From NCBI GenBank assembly GCA_921293015.1, contig OV121096.1:26299729-26363728 (forward strand): a DNA stretch of 64,000 bases, read 5' to 3'. Positions 63,641 through 64,000 of this stretch are shown piece by piece. The notes below the pieces were generated by a model, which worked only from the letters and a program-made list of their open reading frames with translations, was not told the origin of the DNA and did no database searches. Position 1 is the stretch's first letter, and each line of letters begins with the position of its first letter. The DNA comes from Phorcus lineatus (taxonomy: Eukaryota; Mollusca; Gastropoda; Trochida; Trochidae). A program made the translations under genes and the position numbers.

Positions 63641-64000
63641 ACCTACTTACCCAGACTCTTTGACACTACCCTTGAGAGAAGAGGACCTGTAACTCCAAGG
63701 CTCATGGTTTTATGCATGTTGTGTTCATTGCTTTAACTCTTTCAAGCTCACCCTTTGAAAAGATATCTGTGTAGTAATTGTAGGTTTATCGAAAAGTATG
63801 CTATGAGACCAGTTCAATTCTGACCTACGGTTAATTAAATTGAGATGTGGATATATGTTTAGGTGTAATAAAACACATAAGTTTTTAAAGGTTATAAAAT
63901 CACATTTCGTGTCTTGAGTGTCTCGTGTGAAGAGTGACTTTGTTCAATTTTGTAACTCAGTAAGACTGTTAAAAAGTATATAATGTAATACCAAATGTTC

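Overview
This is eukaryotic genomic DNA: AT-rich, intron-bearing, and full of small transposon relics. The best taxonomic marker is a neuropeptide precursor on the minus strand with many copies of [16 protein letters not shown], the molluscan peptide myomodulin A. Together with a tRNA-derived SINE whose tail carries GTGAGTGAG and TTTAACGCCGC (a sequence I associate with marine gastropod genomes), this points to a gastropod mollusc. I cannot name the species.

Two protein genes can be assembled with consistent splice sites and reading phases. (1) Plus strand, 3139-6877: five coding exons for a 288-residue secreted or surface protein. It has a signal peptide, an eight-cysteine domain, a threonine-rich mucin-like stalk, a Gly/Asn/Asp-rich acidic segment and a hydrophobic C-terminus resembling a GPI-anchor signal. 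A TATA box and a perfect CRE (TGACGTCA) lie just upstream. A 512-bp tandem duplication inside the gene repeats the end of exon 2 plus part of intron 2. I do not recognise the family. (2) Minus strand, 28128-62583: the myomodulin precursor, 285 residues. A short signal-peptide exon (62523-62583) is joined by phase-1 splicing across a 33.6-kb intron to one large exon (28128-28924) carrying 13 MLRLamide peptides and one PRFamide-like candidate.

The rest is intergenic or intronic and mostly transposon relics. Between 7 and 28 kb: the 3' end of a non-LTR retrotransposon; two Mutator-like elements with 9-bp target duplications, one with another 9-bp-TSD element inserted in it; an element with a perfect 8-bp duplication (23436-24679); several MITEs; and a 76-bp duplicated segment that looks protein-constrained. 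Within the myomodulin intron: SINEs, a TA-flanked MITE, a decayed Tc1-like transposase, a 64-bp minisatellite with a TTAA-flanked MITE just beside it, and a possible tiny plus-strand gene near 43.5 kb. Beyond the first myomodulin exon lie its presumed promoter and a (GA)n tract of about 97 bp.

Limits: exon joins are inferred from splice consensus, phase and protein logic without transcripts. TE superfamily names rest on target-site duplications and terminal repeats only. Weakly conserved short exons may have been missed.
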